A DNA stretch of 64,000 bases, taken from Flavobacterium flabelliforme. Lineage in GTDB: Bacteria; Bacteroidota; Bacteroidia; Flavobacteriales; Flavobacteriaceae. The stretch lies in NCBI RefSeq assembly GCF_017948675.1, contig NZ_JAGFBU010000002.1, positions 310,001 to 374,000 of the forward strand. The letters are read 5' to 3'. Below are positions 42,686 to 51,884 of the stretch, piece by piece (position 1 is the stretch's first letter; each line of letters begins with the position of its first letter). Under the pieces are notes generated by a model that saw nothing but the letters and a program-made list of their open reading frames with translations, made no database searches and had not been told where the DNA came from. Both the position numbers and the translations under genes were made by a program.

Positions 42686-43249
42686 TTAGAATTTAAAACC
42701 TGCTGAAACTTGAAGTACTGAGTTCTTAACTTGAGCCTCTTTCGAAGCATCTGTAAGTCCTAATACATAACGTCCTTGCAGAAAAAAGTTTTCAGTAATG
42801 TTTAAACTTAATCCACCAGCTACGCCAAACTCAAAAGTTTCTGCATTTTTTGCATCAAATTTATTTTTTTCACTTACTAAAAATGAAGCTTGTGGTCCAA
42901 GATCTAAACTAATGGCTTTATTTAAACTTATTTTAGCCATGACTGGGATAGACAAATAGCCTAATTCATTTTTAAAATCTTCAATTGCATTTTTGTACGT
43001 AGCGCCTTCAGTGGAATATAATAATTCAGGCTGTATTGCAAAACCATCTGTTAGTTTTAATTCTACTAGCAAACCTGCATGATAACTAGTTATAGCATCT
43101 GTTTTGTAATTTTTGCTATTTACTGTAATATCACTTCCGGTTTGATTGGCGTAATTCAACCCTCCTTTAAATCCAAATTTGACAGCTTGTGCATGTAAAG
43201 CTGTAAAACTGAATGTTAATACAGCTGCTAAGATGATTATTTTTTTCAT
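42686..43249 (-). CDS. Porin-family outer-membrane beta-barrel protein (PorT-like fold)
   Basis: A 187-residue protein with signal peptide MKKIIILAAVLTFSFTALHAQ. The mature part starts VKFGFKGGLNYANQTGSD, typical of the outer-membrane beta-barrel domain family (OMP_b-brl_2) of Bacteroidota, and continues with 'YHAGLLVELKLTDGFAIQPELLYS' and the terminal QVSAGFKF. Likely an eight-stranded barrel in the outer membrane. Function unknown. It is one of three barrel genes within 2.6 kb but each has its own terminator. Confidence 0.88.
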   Translation of the reverse strand: MKKIIILAAVLTFSFTALHAQAVKFGFKGGLNYANQTGSDITVNSKNYKTDAITSYHAGLLVELKLTDGFAIQPELLYSTEGATYKNAIEDFKNELGYLSIPVMAKISLNKAISLDLGPQASFLVSEKNKFDAKNAETFEFGVAGGLSLNITENFFLQGRYVLGLTDASKEAQVKNSVLQVSAGFKF

Positions 43250-43476
43250 AATTTGTTTTTTTATTTATTAAAATTTCGATTCGAGTATAAAACTCTATAA
43301 ACTTAAAATTATTGTGTTTTTTCTACTTCTAAAATCACTATTTTAATGTTGTATTATCTCTTTTTTATCATAATTTGTTTTATTAGAATGACTTAGTTTT
43401 ATCTTTCTAGGTTTAATAACTATAAAATATAATTATTTTTTAACAGAGTTAATTAAAAAATTAACAAGATTAATTA

Positions 43477-43484
43477 TATATTTG
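43477..43484 (+). promoter_or_regulatory. Candidate -7 box (TATATTTG) for the plus-strand barrel gene
   Basis: Exact TAnnTTTG match 25 bases before ATG 43510. No clear TTG at -33. Confidence 0.5.
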
Positions 43485-43509
43485 GGTTGTTAAATTTAAA
43501 AAAAATAAA

Positions 43510-44019
43510 ATGAAAAAAATTATTTTAGCTGCTGTAGCAGTTATGGCATTTGGTTTTGCAAATGCACAAGAAGGTCAGTTTAAGGTAGGAGCTCATGTTG
43601 GTTTACCAATGGGAGATTTCAAAGATGCGTATTCTTTAAATGTAGGTGCAGATGTTGCTTATTTATGGAATGTAGCAGATGGTTTTAAAGTTGGAGCTAC
43701 TACTGGTTATAGTGCTTATTTGGGTAAAACAACAAGTATTAATTTAGGTTTTGGTCCTGTTGAAACAAAAACGACAACTGCTAGTTTTGTTCCTGTAGCT
43801 GCTACAGCTCAATTTTCTGTAGCTGACAACCTATTTTTAGGTGCAGATTTAGGGTATGCTGTTAATGTTGGTAAAGGTGATGGTAATGGTGGTGTATACT
43901 ACCAACCAAAATTTGGTTTCCAAACAGAAAAAGTAGAAGTTTATTTAGGATACAAAGGAATTTCTCTTGATGGTGGATCATTTTCTTCACTTAATGTAGG
44001 AATGAATTTTAAATTCTAA
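43510..44019 (+). CDS. Outer-membrane beta-barrel protein, hypothetical
   Basis: A 169-residue protein with signal peptide MKKIILAAVAVMAFGFANAQ and a mature barrel: 'FKVGAHVGLPMGDFKDAYSLNVGADVAY' region, 'GFKVGATTGYSAYLG', and end SLNVGMNFKF. Gly and aromatic girdle pattern fits a small outer-membrane barrel. It is divergent from the porin-family gene and followed by its own terminator. Function not known. Confidence 0.85.
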   Translation: MKKIILAAVAVMAFGFANAQEGQFKVGAHVGLPMGDFKDAYSLNVGADVAYLWNVADGFKVGATTGYSAYLGKTTSINLGFGPVETKTTTASFVPVAATAQFSVADNLFLGADLGYAVNVGKGDGNGGVYYQPKFGFQTEKVEVYLGYKGISLDGGSFSSLNVGMNFKF

Positions 44020-44038
44020 TTTTCCTAGAAATTATTTT

Positions 44039-44067
44039 AAAAACCTCTCAACTGAGAGGTTTTTTTA
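44039..44067 (+). terminator. Intrinsic terminator after the barrel gene
   Basis: AAAACCTCTC / GAGAGGTTTT with a 4-base loop (AACT) and T7 tract. Confidence 0.88.
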
Positions 44068-44095
44068 TGCCTTAAAAAAGTGTTTCTTTGTATTT

Positions 44096-44992
44096 ATGGA
44101 TTGGAAAAAGTACATAAAGAAATATCAGTCGTATTTAAGAATCGAAAGAGGTTTGTCTAAAAATACACTTGAAAATTATTCCTATGATATAGAGCGACTT
44201 TGTCTTTTTCTAAATCAGAACGAAATCGAAATTTCACCAATTGCAATTAAGGAAGAAACCTTGCAACAATTTATTTATAGTGTTTCAAAAGAAGTTAATC
44301 CACGTTCACAAGCCAGAATAATTTCAGGTCTTAAGAGTTTTTTTGATTACTTAATATTTGAAGATTTGCGAGTTGATAACCCTTTAGAGCTTATAGATTC
44401 TCCTAAAACGGGTCGTAAACTTCCAGATACCTTAACCGTAGAGGAAATAGATACGCTTATTGAGGCTATTAATCTGAATTCTAATGAAGGAGAGCGCAAC
44501 CGTGCAATGCTAGAAACTCTTTATGGTTGTGGACTTCGTGTTTCTGAACTTATAACATTAAAAAATTCAGATTTATTTTTTGAAGAAGGTTTTATCAAAA
44601 TAACGGGTAAAGGAAATAAACAACGGTTCGTTCCAATAAGTGAAATTACTCAAAATTACATTCAGATGTATAGAGAAACGAGTAGAAATCATGTTACTAT
44701 ACAAAAAGGATTTGAGGATACTTTATTTTTAAATCGCAGAGGCAGACAGTTAACGCGTGCTATGATATTTACTATTATTAAAAACTTAGCTGTAGTAGTG
44801 AATTTAAATAAAACAATCAGTCCTCATACATTCCGTCATTCTTTTGCTACACATCTTTTAGAAAATGGTGCCGACTTGCGGTCTATTCAATTGATGTTAG
44901 GGCATGAGTCTATTACAACTACAGAGATTTATGTGCATCTGGATCGAAGGTTTTTAAAAGAAGTGATGAATACCTATCATCCTAGAAAATAA
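44096..44992 (+). CDS. xerD: Tyrosine recombinase XerD
   Basis: A 298-residue tyrosine recombinase. The N-terminal SAM-like core-binding domain begins 'YIKKYQSYLRIERGLSKNTLENYSYD'. The catalytic domain has the Arg in 'TLYGCGLRVSELITLK', the Lys region 'ITGKGNKQRFVP', HTFRHSFATHLL (HxxR), 'LMLGHESITTTEIYVHL' with the nucleophilic Tyr. Size and sequence match the housekeeping XerD that resolves chromosome dimers at dif, not a phage integrase. No dif-like site was identified here. It stands alone between a terminator and a weak terminal hairpin. Confidence 0.93.
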   Translation: MDWKKYIKKYQSYLRIERGLSKNTLENYSYDIERLCLFLNQNEIEISPIAIKEETLQQFIYSVSKEVNPRSQARIISGLKSFFDYLIFEDLRVDNPLELIDSPKTGRKLPDTLTVEEIDTLIEAINLNSNEGERNRAMLETLYGCGLRVSELITLKNSDLFFEEGFIKITGKGNKQRFVPISEITQNYIQMYRETSRNHVTIQKGFEDTLFLNRRGRQLTRAMIFTIIKNLAVVVNLNKTISPHTFRHSFATHLLENGADLRSIQLMLGHESITTTEIYVHLDRRFLKEVMNTYHPRK

Positions 44993-45030
44993 AAATTCCA
45001 AAAACCATTTGACTGGAATTTGGAATTTTA
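44992..45030. terminator. Weak hairpin between xerD and rny
   Basis: AAAATTCCAAA / TTTGGAATTTT pair around a 15-base centre between two convergent genes. AT-rich and lacking a strong T-run, so only a possible terminator. Confidence 0.4.
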
Positions 45031-45054
45031 AGTTTCAATAAATGAAATTATAAT

Positions 45055-46620
45055 TTATTTAGCAATATTCACAGCTCTTGTTTCACGAATTACTGTTACT
45101 TTAACCTGCCCTGGATATGTCATTTCTGTTTGTATTTTTTGTGATATATCAAAAGATAAGGTAGCCGCATTATCATCTGAAACTTTTTCGCTTTCTACAA
45201 TAACACGTAGTTCTCTACCAGCTTGAATAGCATAAGCATTTTTAACACCGCTAAAACCGTAAGCAACTTCTTCTAAGTCTTTTAAACGTTGAATATAAGA
45301 GTCTAAAACTTGTCTTCTTGCGCCTGGTCTTGCTCCAGAAATGGCATCACAAACTTGTACTATTGGTGATAGTAAAGATTTCATTTCGATTTCATCGTGA
45401 TGCGCTCCAATAGCGTTGCAAACTTCTTCTTTTTCACCATATTTCTCAGCCCATTGCATTCCTAATAAAGCGTGAGGTAAATCACTTTCTGCATCCGGCA
45501 CTTTACCAATATCGTGCAATAAACCAGCTCTTTTAGCCAGTTTAACGTTTAAACCAAGTTCGGCTGCCATAATTCCACAAAGTTTAGATACTTCGCGCGA
45601 GTGTTGTAATAAATTTTGTCCGTAAGATGAACGATATTTCATACGGCCCACCACTTTTATTAATTCGGGGTGTAATCCGTGAATTCCTAAATCGATCACA
45701 GTACGTTTTCCTACTTCAATAATTTCATCGTCAATTTGTTTAGCCGTTTTAGCAACTACTTCTTCAATTCGCGCTGGGTGAATACGACCATCTGTTACTA
45801 ATTTGTGTAATGCTAAACGGGCAATTTCTCTACGTACAGGGTCAAAACAAGAAAGGATAATTGCTTCTGGCGTGTCATCAACAATGATTTCTACTCCAGT
45901 TGCGGCTTCTAATGCACGAATGTTTCTACCTTCACGGCCAATAATTCGTCCTTTAACATCATCTGATTCTATGTTAAATACAGAAACACAATTTTCTACC
46001 GCTTCTTCTGTACCAACGCGTTGTATGGTATTAATAATGATTTTTTTAGCTTCTTGTTGTGCTGTAAGTTTAGCCTCTTCAATAGTGTCCTGAATATGAG
46101 ACATTGCAGAACTTTTAGCTTCAGCTTTCAAACCATCTACTAATTGATTTTTGGCTTCTTCTGCAGACAAACCAGAAATAACTTCTAGTTGTTGTAATTG
46201 GCTTTTGTGTAAACGATCTACTTCAGCTTGTTTTTTATCTAAATTTTCAATTTTTGCGGTAAACTCAGCAGTTTTAGATTCAAAATCGTCATTTACTTTC
46301 TTTGCTTTTGATAATTCATTAGAAATTTGGGATTCCTTATCACGTACTCTTTTTTCTATTTCAGCTACTTTTTTATCGCGGGATAAAATTACTTGTTCGT
46401 GTTCAGACTTTAACTCGATAAATTTTTCTTTGGCTTGAAGTATTTTATCTTTCTTTATGTTTTCTGCTTCAAGGTTTGCGTCTCTTAGGATAGATGCTGC
46501 TTCTTTTTTAGAATTTTTAATTAAGTTAGAGATATTGCTTTTTTCTATTAATTTGGCGATTGCAAAACCCGCTACAATACCTATAATTCCTGCAATAATA
46601 ATCGTTAATATGTTGTCCAT
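45055..46620 (-). CDS. rny: Ribonuclease Y
   Basis: A 521-residue RNase Y, the membrane-bound endoribonuclease that starts mRNA decay. Order: N-terminal membrane segment ([19 protein letters not shown]), long coiled coil (about 35-200), KH domain ('[26 protein letters not shown]' region), HD domain with '[18 protein letters not shown]' and '[10 protein letters not shown]', and the C-terminal domain ending [13 protein letters not shown]. Full length and all landmarks present. It is downstream of zapA and the 6S RNA on the same strand. Confidence 0.96.
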   Translation of the reverse strand: MDNILTIIIAGIIGIVAGFAIAKLIEKSNISNLIKNSKKEAASILRDANLEAENIKKDKILQAKEKFIELKSEHEQVILSRDKKVAEIEKRVRDKESQISNELSKAKKVNDDFESKTAEFTAKIENLDKKQAEVDRLHKSQLQQLEVISGLSAEEAKNQLVDGLKAEAKSSAMSHIQDTIEEAKLTAQQEAKKIIINTIQRVGTEEAVENCVSVFNIESDDVKGRIIGREGRNIRALEAATGVEIIVDDTPEAIILSCFDPVRREIARLALHKLVTDGRIHPARIEEVVAKTAKQIDDEIIEVGKRTVIDLGIHGLHPELIKVVGRMKYRSSYGQNLLQHSREVSKLCGIMAAELGLNVKLAKRAGLLHDIGKVPDAESDLPHALLGMQWAEKYGEKEEVCNAIGAHHDEIEMKSLLSPIVQVCDAISGARPGARRQVLDSYIQRLKDLEEVAYGFSGVKNAYAIQAGRELRVIVESEKVSDDNAATLSFDISQKIQTEMTYPGQVKVTVIRETRAVNIAK

Positions 46621-46641
46621 GTTTGTTAAAATTTATATATA

Positions 46642-46805
46642 AAAAAAGCCTACATTAATTGCTTGAATAAACTCGAAAAGACAAGTTTTGAGCTAACTCA
46701 CTGTTCAAGTTTCCTCGCCGAAGCGTGGCATGCTTTAGTAGTGATGATTTGCTCATTCTAAATTGTTAGTGTTGAGTTTACCAAATGTGAACTAATGTAG
46801 GCAGT
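46642..46805 (-). ncRNA. ssrS: 6S RNA
   Basis: Minus-strand transcript of about 160 bases. The ends pair over 10 bases (46648-46657 GCCTACATTA with 46793-46802 TAATGTAGGC). A second closing helix is formed by TTGGTAAACTC and GAGTTTATTCAA. The apex is a UUCG tetraloop hairpin (CGCTTCGGCG) and between them lie unpaired tracts like the 6S central bubble. T7 follows the terminal helix, giving an intrinsic terminator. It directly follows zapA, the same neighbour as ssrS in Proteobacteria. 6S RNA binds RNA polymerase as a promoter mimic. Boundaries approximate. Confidence 0.8.
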
Positions 46806-46828
46806 ATCTTAGTTTTTGTAAAGAACGT

Positions 46829-47122
46829 TTATTTGTCGAGATATTGATCTAAAACAGCATTGATTTTTTTAATTCTTTCAATGGTTGCTTCTCCATCAAT
46901 GGCGTTATCAATTTGTTTTTGTTCTGTTTGTGAAGCAAATTGTAGGGCACACATTGCCAAAACATCTTGTTTATCACGAACAGCGTAATTTTCTTCAAAT
47001 TGCTTTATCATCTTATCAATTTTTTTCGAAGCACTTCGAAGTCCTTCTTCTTGAGAGGGATCTACCGTTAACGGATAAACCCTGTCGGCTATTGATATTT
47101 TAATTTTAAGCTTTTCGTCCAT
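46829..47122 (-). CDS. zapA: Cell division protein ZapA
   Basis: A 97-residue ZapA: 'LKIKISIADRVYPLTVDPSQEEGLRSASKKIDKMI' N-terminal domain, then a coiled-coil half with 'DVLAMCALQFASQTEQKQID'. ZapA bundles FtsZ filaments at mid-cell. It lies 8 bp after the small coiled-coil gene and 24 bp before the 6S RNA, so these should form one transcript. Confidence 0.9.
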   Translation of the reverse strand: MDEKLKIKISIADRVYPLTVDPSQEEGLRSASKKIDKMIKQFEENYAVRDKQDVLAMCALQFASQTEQKQIDNAIDGEATIERIKKINAVLDQYLDK

Positions 47123-47130
47123 ATCTTTTA

Positions 47131-47421
47131 TTAATCTGATAGCTGTGCTATACAGTAATCAATTTCGCGAATTAATGAATTTATTTTAAGCTTTGTATCT
47201 CTTTTATTATCGTCACTGCCTAATAATGAATTGGCTATCTTAAGTGTTTCATACTGCTTTTTCAAGGCTTCAATCTCTTCTAATTGAATTTGTATTTGGG
47301 ATGCATTTTTTATTAATTCCTTTTCTAATTCTTGATTGTTTTGTTCCAAATTTTTCATTTTAATGAAAAGTTTTTCGACTTTATTTTCAAGAGTATCAAT
47401 AATATCTGCAATTACACTCAT
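47131..47421 (-). CDS. Small coiled-coil protein upstream of zapA
   Basis: A 96-residue, almost wholly helical protein with heptad-rich text (LENKVEKLFIKMKNLEQNNQ, LEKELIKNASQIQIQLEEIE), no signal peptide and no membrane segment. Its size, coiled-coil nature and 8-bp spacing to zapA suggest a division-associated partner comparable to ZapB, but sequence similarity cannot be claimed. Function unknown. Confidence 0.75.
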   Translation of the reverse strand: MSVIADIIDTLENKVEKLFIKMKNLEQNNQELEKELIKNASQIQIQLEEIEALKKQYETLKIANSLLGSDDNKRDTKLKINSLIREIDYCIAQLSD

Positions 47422-47597
47422 TATATATCTTAATTCATTACATAATCATACAAAGTTAGTATTCCTTTTTAATTTTACAATATTTTATTATTTTTTTTGC
47501 ATAAAATTAGTTAAACATCAGTATTACAAATAGTTGTATTCTTTTTTTTTTAGTGGGGTTTTGAATACTTTTTTTATCTTAGCAAAAATGTAAAACA

Positions 47598-49295
47598 ATG
47601 AAATTTTCTGTATTTATTTTATTTTTTGGTGTCTCTGTTTTTGCACAAGTAGAGTATCCTAAAGACTATTTTAGAGCGCCTTTAGATATTCCGATGCAAT
47701 TGTCAGGAAACTTCGGTGAATTACGTCCCAATCATTTTCATGCTGGTTTTGATTTAAAAACACAGCAAAAGGAAGGTTTAAATGTATATGCAGTAGCTGA
47801 TGGTTATATTTCTAGAATTAAGATATCTACTTTTGGAAACGGAAAAGCAATTTATATTAATCATCCCAACGGCTATACCTCTGTTTATGGTCATTTAAAA
47901 TTAGCGAATGATGAAATAGAAAAATTCATTAAGGCTACACATTATAAAGAAGAAAATTTTGAGATTGAAATGTTTTTAAAGCCTGGTGAACTGCCCGTTA
48001 AAAAAGGCCAAATCATTGCTTTCTCTGGTAATACTGGATCTTCAGAAGGACCTCATTTGCATTTTGAATTTCGAGATACAAAAACCGAATTTGTTATTAA
48101 CCCAATGTTTTTTGGTTTTGATCAATTGACTAAGGATACTAAAAAACCAATAATTTCTAGTGTTTATGTGTATCCTTTAGATTCTAAAACAGCGGTTAAT
48201 CGGGCTAAAAGGCCTTTACTGCTAAACTTGACTCTTCAAAATGATGGCACTTATTTATCTGAGAAAGTGGTATCCAATGGCGCAATAGGTTTTGGAATTA
48301 CTACTTATGATACCGATGACGTTTCGTTCAACAATAACGGTGTTTATAAGGTGCAATCTTTTTATAATGGAAAACCTAATTTTGGATATGAATTTAACAC
48401 CTATTCATTTGATGAAATGCGATATATTAACGCATTGATTGATTATCCAAGATATAAGAAAATGCAACAAAGGGTTCAGAAACTTTTTATGAAAAACCCC
48501 TATAATTTAAGTATTATCAAAACGGATGAGAATAAAGGAATTTTACAAGTTTCTCCAAATTTAAACTCCTCGTATCGTATAGAAGTATCCGATTTTTACG
48601 GTAATAAAAGAAGTATTACTATTCCGGTACAATATGATTTATTATCGACTATTATAGACGCAGAACCGTCAAAATCTAATTATTACATAAAGGCGAATAA
48701 AGATATGAATTTTGCTCTAGGTGGGATGTCCGTGTTTTTTCCTGCTGGAACTTTTTATGATGATTTTGAATTTAATTTTGGGGTAAAAAATGACACTTTA
48801 ATTTTACACGACGATACTGTTCCCGCTCATACTAATTTTACGGTTAGTATTGAAGACACTAAATCTACAGCAGTTCAAAAAGAAAAAATGTTTATTGGTA
48901 GAATAGATGGTAATAAAATCAGTTATAATTCGACTTATAAAAAAGACAATGTTTTTAGTGCAAAAGTTAAAACATTAGGTAAATATAAATTGGCAATTGA
49001 TACTATTGCACCAAAAATTAGTATAGCAACTCCAATTGAAGGGAAATGGATAAGTGCTCAAAAAACACTGCAGTTATCTATATATGATGAATTGTCTGGT
49101 ATAAAATCCTATAACGGTTATTTGAACGGAAAGTGGATTTTGATGGAATATGACAATAAAACCAGAAAATTAACTCACTTTTTTGCTGATGGAATCGTTG
49201 CCGAAGGTGCAAATGATTTAAAAGTTGTTGTAATAGATAATGTAGGAAATTCGACTACCTTTGAAACGCATTTTTTTAGAAATCAAAAAAAATAA
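47598..49295 (+). CDS. M23 family metallopeptidase, secreted
   Basis: A 565-residue protein with signal peptide MKFSVFILFFGVSVFAQ. The N-terminal 190 residues are an M23 (LytM-type) domain with zinc ligands in 'NHFHAGFDLKTQQKEG' (HxxxD) and 'GPHLHFEFRDTKTE' (HxH). The rest (about 200-565) is beta-rich, Ig-like in look, without catalytic motifs. M23 enzymes cut peptidoglycan cross-links or Gly-rich peptides; here it should act in the periplasm or outside. It ends 6 bp before a TonB-dependent receptor gene, so both are made together. Confidence 0.88.
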   Translation: MKFSVFILFFGVSVFAQVEYPKDYFRAPLDIPMQLSGNFGELRPNHFHAGFDLKTQQKEGLNVYAVADGYISRIKISTFGNGKAIYINHPNGYTSVYGHLKLANDEIEKFIKATHYKEENFEIEMFLKPGELPVKKGQIIAFSGNTGSSEGPHLHFEFRDTKTEFVINPMFFGFDQLTKDTKKPIISSVYVYPLDSKTAVNRAKRPLLLNLTLQNDGTYLSEKVVSNGAIGFGITTYDTDDVSFNNNGVYKVQSFYNGKPNFGYEFNTYSFDEMRYINALIDYPRYKKMQQRVQKLFMKNPYNLSIIKTDENKGILQVSPNLNSSYRIEVSDFYGNKRSITIPVQYDLLSTIIDAEPSKSNYYIKANKDMNFALGGMSVFFPAGTFYDDFEFNFGVKNDTLILHDDTVPAHTNFTVSIEDTKSTAVQKEKMFIGRIDGNKISYNSTYKKDNVFSAKVKTLGKYKLAIDTIAPKISIATPIEGKWISAQKTLQLSIYDELSGIKSYNGYLNGKWILMEYDNKTRKLTHFFADGIVAEGANDLKVVVIDNVGNSTTFETHFFRNQKK

Positions 49296-49301
49296 TCACT
49301 T

Positions 49302-51767
49302 TTGAGTACAAAACAATTCTTTACTATTTTTTTATTCTCACTAAGTCTGATGATTTTTGGTCAGACAGCTAGGATTAAAGGGATTGTTTTAGACAAAAAT
49401 AATCATCCAGTAGAGAATGTTAATATTTCTTGTCTTTCAATAACTACAAAATCGAATTATGATGGATTTTATGAGCTAAAAGTTCCTGCCAATCAAAAAG
49501 TAACAGTTGTTTTTTCTCATGTGTCTCTAAAAAAAGTTACAGTTTACCTTACTTTAGCTACCAACGAAACTAAAGAGTTTAATCCTGTAATGAGTGATCA
49601 AGAGGAACAAATGAGTGAAGTTTTGGTTGACGGTACTTCTAAAAAGCTATTTCAAAATGGGATTGATATTGAGCCAGAATTGCTTAAAAGAATTCCAGGA
49701 GCTAACCCAGGAGTCGAAAATATTTTGAAAACTTTACCAGGTGTCAATTCTAATAATGAATTAAGTACTCAATATGCAGTTCGTGGAGGAAACTATGATG
49801 AAAATTTAGTTTATGTAAATGAAATTGAAGTCTATCGCCCTTTTCTTATTCGATCTGGTCAACAAGAAGGTCTTAGTTTTACCAATACTGATTTAGTACA
49901 AAATGTAGATTTTTCTGCGGGTGGTTTTCAAGCTAAATTTGGAGATAAATTATCCTCAGTTTTAGATATTACTTATAGAAAACCTATAAAATTCAGCTCT
50001 GGTATTGAAGCGAGTTTCCTTGGCGGAAGCGTATTTGTAGATGGTGTTTCTCAAAATAAAAAATGGTCTGTTATTACGGGGGTTAGGTATCGCAATAATA
50101 GTCTATTAGTCAAAAGTCAAGAAACACAAACCAATTTTAAACCCTCTTTTGCGGATCTTCAAACGAATATTAATTATGTAGCATCTGCAAAATGGCAATT
50201 TAGTTTTTTAGGAAACATTTCTCAAAATAAGTATCAATATCAACCCTTGACGCGACAAACTAATTTTGGAACAATTGATAAACCAATGGTTTTGACTGTT
50301 TTTTATGAAGGTCAAGAAAAGGACAAGTACGATACTTATTTTGGAGCTTTTAAGACTACATACAACGCCAATGATCACTTTACTTTGAAATTTATAGGTT
50401 CTATATTTCATACAATTGAACAGGAATATTTTGATGTTTTGGCACAGTACAAACTTGGTGAAGTTGATTCGAGTTTGGGTTCCGAAAGTTTTGGGAAAGT
50501 GGGTTATACAAGAGGGATTGGTTCGCAGCTCAATCATGCCAGAAATGATCTGGATGCATTAATTGTAAATACAGAAATTAAGGGTTTTCAGGATTGGAAA
50601 AATAGTCAATTAGAATGGGGAATTAAATATACTAGAGAGTCCATAAGAGATCGTATCATTGAGTGGGAGGTAATCGATTCAGCAGGTTTTTCTATAAATC
50701 CTCCTATGATTAATTTGCCTAAAAATGATCAGCCTTATTCTTCCTATACCGGACCACTTATTCCTTATCAAAATGTAAGAGCTACTAATTTTAACTCTAT
50801 TAATAGATTTTCTGGTTATTTTCAATGGAGTTTAAAAGGATTTATTGGTTCTAGTGAAGTTTTTTATAATGCTGGCGTTCGGGCGCAGAGTTGGAATGTT
50901 TTAGGAGATAACGAAATAGGTAAATTTCAAACTACTTTTAGTCCAAGGGCACAAATTGCTATAAAACCGAATTGGCAAAAAGATATGGTATTTAGATTAT
51001 CTGGAGGATTGTATCACCAACCTCCGTTTTACAGAGAATTAAGAAATGCCCAAGCCGTAGTTCAAACCAATACAAAAGCACAACAATCCGTACATATTGT
51101 GTTAGCGAATGACTACAGTTTCAAGATGTGGAGCCGTCCTTTTAAACTAGTTTCCGAGTTGTATTATAAATCATTAACCAATGTTAATACCTACACAATA
51201 GACAATGTTCGAATTCGATATGCCGCTAATAATGATGCTACAGCTTATGTACAGGGATTAGATTTAAGGTTAAATGGCGAGTTTGTCCCAGGTACGGAAT
51301 CTTGGATTAGTTTTGGTTATTTAAAAACCCAGGAAAATAGTCAAGAAAAAGGATATATTGCCAGACCTACGGATCAAAGATTAAAATTTGGATTGTTATT
51401 TCAAGATTATATGCCAACAATTCCAAGTTTAAAATTATACTTAAATTTAGTTTATAATACAGGATTACCAGGAGGATCACCTTCATACACGAATCCTTAT
51501 TTATATCAAAATAGATTGAATGACTATCGTAGAGTAGATGTAGGTTTTTCTAAAGTTTTGATTGATTCTAATACTGAAAAAAGAAAAACACTTTGGCTGA
51601 ATAGTTTTAAAGAATTGACTTTAGGTTTAGAGATTTTTAATCTTTTTAACAATCAAAATGCGATTACAAATACTTGGGTAAGGGATGTGTATTCTAAAAA
51701 TCAATATGCCATTCCAAATTATATGACTACCCGTGTCTTTAATTTAAAATTGACTGCAAAGTTATAA
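49302..51767 (+). CDS. TonB-dependent receptor with carboxypeptidase-regulatory-like domain
   Basis: A 821-residue outer-membrane receptor. Signal peptide near the N-terminus (FFTIFLFSLSLMIFGQ), a carboxypeptidase-regulatory-like beta domain (about 22-100, 'IKGIVLDKNNHPVENVNI'), plug ('LKRIPGANPGVENILKTLPG', 'YAVRGGNYDENLVYVNEIEV') and barrel ending TTRVFNLKLTAKL. The start is TTG at 49302. It is not accompanied by SusD and lacks an STN domain, so it is not part of a Sus-type pair. It follows the M23 gene closely. Ligand unknown. Confidence 0.9.
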   Translation: MSTKQFFTIFLFSLSLMIFGQTARIKGIVLDKNNHPVENVNISCLSITTKSNYDGFYELKVPANQKVTVVFSHVSLKKVTVYLTLATNETKEFNPVMSDQEEQMSEVLVDGTSKKLFQNGIDIEPELLKRIPGANPGVENILKTLPGVNSNNELSTQYAVRGGNYDENLVYVNEIEVYRPFLIRSGQQEGLSFTNTDLVQNVDFSAGGFQAKFGDKLSSVLDITYRKPIKFSSGIEASFLGGSVFVDGVSQNKKWSVITGVRYRNNSLLVKSQETQTNFKPSFADLQTNINYVASAKWQFSFLGNISQNKYQYQPLTRQTNFGTIDKPMVLTVFYEGQEKDKYDTYFGAFKTTYNANDHFTLKFIGSIFHTIEQEYFDVLAQYKLGEVDSSLGSESFGKVGYTRGIGSQLNHARNDLDALIVNTEIKGFQDWKNSQLEWGIKYTRESIRDRIIEWEVIDSAGFSINPPMINLPKNDQPYSSYTGPLIPYQNVRATNFNSINRFSGYFQWSLKGFIGSSEVFYNAGVRAQSWNVLGDNEIGKFQTTFSPRAQIAIKPNWQKDMVFRLSGGLYHQPPFYRELRNAQAVVQTNTKAQQSVHIVLANDYSFKMWSRPFKLVSELYYKSLTNVNTYTIDNVRIRYAANNDATAYVQGLDLRLNGEFVPGTESWISFGYLKTQENSQEKGYIARPTDQRLKFGLLFQDYMPTIPSLKLYLNLVYNTGLPGGSPSYTNPYLYQNRLNDYRRVDVGFSKVLIDSNTEKRKTLWLNSFKELTLGLEIFNLFNNQNAITNTWVRDVYSKNQYAIPNYMTTRVFNLKLTAKL

Positions 51768-51856
51768 TAAAAAAAAAGAACGTAAGTTAGCAAGCCGTAC
51801 AGCTATTTATTAAGTTAAATCAAGTTTTAATGCACGTACCATTTTTTAAAAATGAT

Positions 51857-51864
51857 TACATTTG
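51857..51864 (+). promoter_or_regulatory. Candidate -7 box (TACATTTG) for the EF-hand-like lipoprotein
   Basis: TAnnTTTG match 20 bases before ATG 51885. Confidence 0.4.
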
Positions 51865-51884
51865 AATATTAATAGTATTACAAT

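Noticed and set aside
44096..44992. xerD as a phage or island integrase
   Set aside because: Length and motifs are those of housekeeping XerD. No attachment repeats, phage genes or atypical base composition lie around it.
50208..50537. A 109-codon minus-strand frame within the TonB-dependent receptor gene
   Set aside because: It lies wholly inside a conserved receptor sequence and its translation looks like no known protein.
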